Shown here piece by piece: positions 7,355 to 9,214 of a DNA stretch of 9,214 bases. Positions within the stretch are counted from its first letter, which is position 1. Each line of letters starts with the position of its first letter. Source of the DNA: Actinomycetes bacterium (GTDB lineage Bacteria > Actinomycetota > Actinomycetes > Actinomycetales > Microbacteriaceae); the NCBI GenBank assembly GCA_023451265.1, contig JAEYAG010000259.1:1-9214 (forward strand). Direction: 5' to 3'. Position numbers and translations under genes: made by a program. The notes below the pieces were generated by a model. It ran no database searches. It saw only the letters and a list, made by a program, of their open reading frames with translations, and was not told where the DNA came from.

Positions 7355-7364
7355 CCCGCGTCAG
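7336..7364 (-). promoter_or_regulatory. Candidate sodA promoter
   Basis: On the minus strand CTGACG (7359-7364) and TAGGAT (7336-7341) are separated by exactly 17 bases. They match a -35 element (four of six to TTGACA) and the actinobacterial -10 consensus TANNNT. The -10 box lies 57 bases before the sodA ATG. The pair sits in the 138-base gap between whiA and sodA and is the best candidate there. Confidence 0.55.
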
Positions 7365-7416
7365 GGGGTTGTTCCCGTCATCCGGTTGTGCCGCGGCGCA
7401 GGACCGCGCGGGCGCA

Positions 7417-8403
7417 TCAGTCCTCGAGGCCCTCCGGCACGGCGGCGTCGGTGCCGGGGATGCCGTCGTGGGTGGCCTTCTTGTCCGCCATCGCGAGCAG
7501 CCGCCGGATGCGGCCGGCCACGGCATCCTTCGTCAACGGCGGGTCGGCGTGATGGCCGAGCTCGTCCAGGCTCGCGTCGCGGTGGGCCAGGCGCAGCTCC
7601 CCCGCCTCGCGCAGGTGCTCGGGCACCTCGTCTCCGAGGATCTCGAGGGCGCGCTCGACACGCGCGCAGGCGGCCACGGCGGCCTGCGCCGAGCGGCGCA
7701 GGTTCGCGTCGTCGAAGTTCACCAGGCGGTTGACGCCCGCACGCACCTCGCGCCGCTGCCGCTGCTCCTCCCACGCCTGAGCCGTGCGGGTGGCGCCCAT
7801 CTCGGCCAGCGCCACGCGGATGGCCTCGCCGTCGCGCACGACGACGCGCGGCACGCCGCGCACCTCGCGGGCCTTGGCGGCGATGCCGAGGCGGTGACCG
7901 GCCCCGACGAGCGCCATGGCGGCCTCACCGGACGGGCAGGAGATCTCCAGCGCCGCCGACCGGCCGGGGTCGGACAGGGCGCCGGCGGCGAGGAAGGCTC
8001 CGCGCCAGACGGCGGCCAGATCGTGCCGCGCGCCGGTGGTCAGCTTGTTCGGCAGGCCGCGCACCGGGCGACGACGCGCGTCGAGCAGACCCGTCTGGCG
8101 GGCGAGGGTCTCACCGCCGTCGATGACGCGGACGGCGAAGTGGCCGCCGACGCGCCCGTTCGCCCCGCCCGACGCCTGCACCCGGTGCAGTTCGGGACGC
8201 ACGCCGTACAGCTCCATGATGTCGCGCGCGACGCGGCGCGCCAGCGGGTCGGTCTCCAGTTCTGCCTCGACCGCGACGCGGCCGGCGATGGAGTGCAGGC
8301 CCCCGGAGAAGCGCAGGATCGCGGTCAGCTCCGCCACGCGAGCCGTGGGACGAGGGTCGCGGATCGCGGCCAGCTCGGTCTTCACGTCTGCAGTCGGCGA
8401 CAC
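7417..8403 (-). CDS. whiA: DNA-binding protein WhiA, sporulation/cell-division regulator family
   Basis: WhiA is a conserved Gram-positive DNA-binding protein. In Streptomyces it works with WhiB to switch on sporulation septation, while in non-sporulating species it affects cell division and chromosome segregation. The 328-residue product is normal in length. The N-terminal half resembles a degenerate LAGLIDADG homing endonuclease fold without catalytic function, with R-G-A-F-L-A-A-G-A-L-S-D-P at 134-146 as its core helix. The C-terminal DNA-binding domain runs from N-F-D-D-A-N-L-R-R (230-238) to the helix-turn-helix around S-L-D-E-L-G and K-D-A-V-A-G-R-I-R-R-L (278-302). A polar tail follows. 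The start is GTG at 8401-8403 with GAAGGA at 8409-8414, five bases upstream. It follows rapZ after 40 bases, probably as one operon. No yvcK gene lies between them. Confidence 0.95.
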   Translation of the reverse strand: MSPTADVKTELAAIRDPRPTARVAELTAILRFSGGLHSIAGRVAVEAELETDPLARRVARDIMELYGVRPELHRVQASGGANGRVGGHFAVRVIDGGETLARQTGLLDARRRPVRGLPNKLTTGARHDLAAVWRGAFLAAGALSDPGRSAALEISCPSGEAAMALVGAGHRLGIAAKAREVRGVPRVVVRDGEAIRVALAEMGATRTAQAWEEQRQRREVRAGVNRLVNFDDANLRRSAQAAVAACARVERALEILGDEVPEHLREAGELRLAHRDASLDELGHHADPPLTKDAVAGRIRRLLAMADKKATHDGIPGTDAAVPEGLED

Positions 8404-8443
8404 GGCGATCCTTCGGTCGAGGCGGGGGGAACGAGAGACCAGC

Positions 8444-9214
8444 CTACTCGCGCCCGAGGTCCCGATGCTTCACGCGGACGGCGACCCCGGGCAGCTCCGC
8501 CAGCCGGTCGGCGAGTTCCAGGGTCGTCACGACCGAGCGGTGCTTGCCGCCCGTGCAGCCGATCGCGAGCACGGAGTGCCGCTTGTTCTCGCGCTGGTAG
8601 CCCTCCAGCACGGGGCGCAGCGCGAGCGCATACGCGTCGATGAACTCGCGGGCGCCGGGCTGCGCCAGCACGTAGTCGCGCACCGGCTCCTCCTCGCCGG
8701 TGTGGCCCTTCAGCTCCGGGATCCAGAACGGATTGGGCAGGAACCTCATGTCGGCGACGAGATCGACGTCGGTGGGCAGTCCGTACTTGAATCCGAAGCT
8801 CATCACCGTGATGGTGTGGCGCGCGGCGCCCTCTTCACTGAACAGGTCGACCACGCGGGTGGCGAGTTGGTGGATGTTCATCCCACTGGTGTCGATGATG
8901 ACGTCGGCGCCTTCGCGGATCGCGGCGACGCGCTCGCGTTCGCGACGGATGCCGTCGAGGATCGTGCCGTCGCCCTGCAGCGGATGCGGCCGGCGCACCG
9001 ACTCGAACCGGCGCACCAGCACGTCATCCGACGCGTCGAGGAAGAGCACACGCACGGGACGACCACCCCGCAGCGCGCTGGTGACGGCGGGCAACGCGCG
9101 GAACAGCTCCCGCCCGCGGACGTCGACGACGGCGGCGATCTTCGGCAGGGCGCCACCGGCCATCTCGGTCAGCTCCAGCAGCGGGCCGAGCATCTGCGGC
9201 GGGAGGTTGTCGAC
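8444..9214 (-). CDS. rapZ: RapZ/YvcJ-family nucleotide-binding protein, N-terminus outside window
   Basis: RapZ family proteins bind nucleotides. In E. coli RapZ is an RNase E adaptor that targets the small RNA GlmZ, while the role of the actinobacterial orthologues is less clear. The 256 visible codons begin V-D-N-L-P-P-Q-M-L, the segment after the Walker A region, so the P-loop itself lies beyond the right edge. Visible motifs are D-V-R-G-R-E-L-F (31-38), the Walker B-like V-L-F-L-D-A (56-61) and R-R-P-H-P-L (74-79). After these come I-I-D-T-S-G-M-N (106-113), S-F-G-F-K-Y-G-L-P (139-147), D-M-R-F-L-P-N-P-F-W (155-164) and I-G-C-T-G-G-K-H-R-S-V (218-228) in the C-terminal domain. The TAG stop is at 8444-8446. 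It lies upstream of whiA as in other actinobacteria and is likely cotranscribed with it. The first internal Met (9193) is not the start. Confidence 0.95.
   Translation of the reverse strand, partial: VDNLPPQMLGPLLELTEMAGGALPKIAAVVDVRGRELFRALPAVTSALRGGRPVRVLFLDASDDVLVRRFESVRRPHPLQGDGTILDGIRRERERVAAIREGADVIIDTSGMNIHQLATRVVDLFSEEGAARHTITVMSFGFKYGLPTDVDLVADMRFLPNPFWIPELKGHTGEEEPVRDYVLAQPGAREFIDAYALALRPVLEGYQRENKRHSVLAIGCTGGKHRSVVTTLELADRLAELPGVAVRVKHRDLGRE

Noticed and set aside
7365..7416. Possible whiA terminator (CCGCG...CGCGG pairings)
   Set aside because: The possible stem is only about five pairs with a long loop and no T-run, indistinguishable from chance in such GC-rich sequence.
6778..8643. 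Long open frame on the + strand across sodA and whiA
   Set aside because: It runs antisense to two well-supported genes. Its composition (Arg, Gly, Val, Leu-rich, no motif) is that of a GC-rich shadow frame. The same holds for long frames at 2661-3473, 3470-4363, 4264-5553 and 5634-6737 on the + strand and 1855-2661 on the - strand.

Overview
The window looks like ordinary chromosomal DNA of a high-GC actinobacterium, most likely Microbacteriaceae and close to Microbacterium. The evidence is a GC content near 70% by eye, almost exclusive G/C at third codon positions, and the actinobacteria-specific genes opcA, rbpA and whiA. The protein sequences also read like Microbacterium orthologues. The genus is an inference; no database was searched.

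Layout. Positions 1-2646 on the + strand hold the end of zwf, then opcA and pgl, tightly packed (4-base overlap, then an 8-base gap). This is the oxidative pentose phosphate module: glucose-6-phosphate dehydrogenase, its assembly/activation factor and 6-phosphogluconolactonase. Positions 2647-2789 form a convergent intergenic region with a long hairpin just after pgl and two copies of a 26-bp direct repeat. All remaining genes are on the - strand. Read in the direction of transcription from the right edge they are rapZ (5' end outside the window), whiA, sodA, gap, pgk, tpiA, secG and rbpA. whiA follows rapZ after 40 bases. sodA has its own putative promoter and a good terminator. gap-pgk-tpiA is a tight glycolytic operon (8-base gap, then a TGATG stop/start overlap). 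A hairpin and a candidate -10 box precede the translationally coupled secG-rbpA pair.

How the genes fit together. The two halves are the main glucose-oxidising routes: NADPH production through zwf/opcA/pgl, and the lower trunk of glycolysis through tpiA, gap and pgk. They converge on the repeat-bearing region. They are accompanied by superoxide detoxification (sodA), transcription and developmental regulators (rbpA, whiA), the nucleotide-binding protein rapZ and a translocon subunit (secG). From general knowledge, this gene order resembles the conserved rapZ/whiA ... gap-pgk-tpi-secG ... pgl-opcA-zwf neighbourhood of other Actinomycetota, for example Mycobacterium tuberculosis around Rv1421-Rv1447c.

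I found no mobile element, CRISPR array, tRNA, rRNA or unrecognised gene. The unusual points are modest: the repeat/hairpin region, an inverted repeat bracketing the putative sodA -10 box, a cysteine-free RbpA, the absence of yvcK between rapZ and whiA, and an apparently over-represented hexamer. I see no evidence of a new biological system here.
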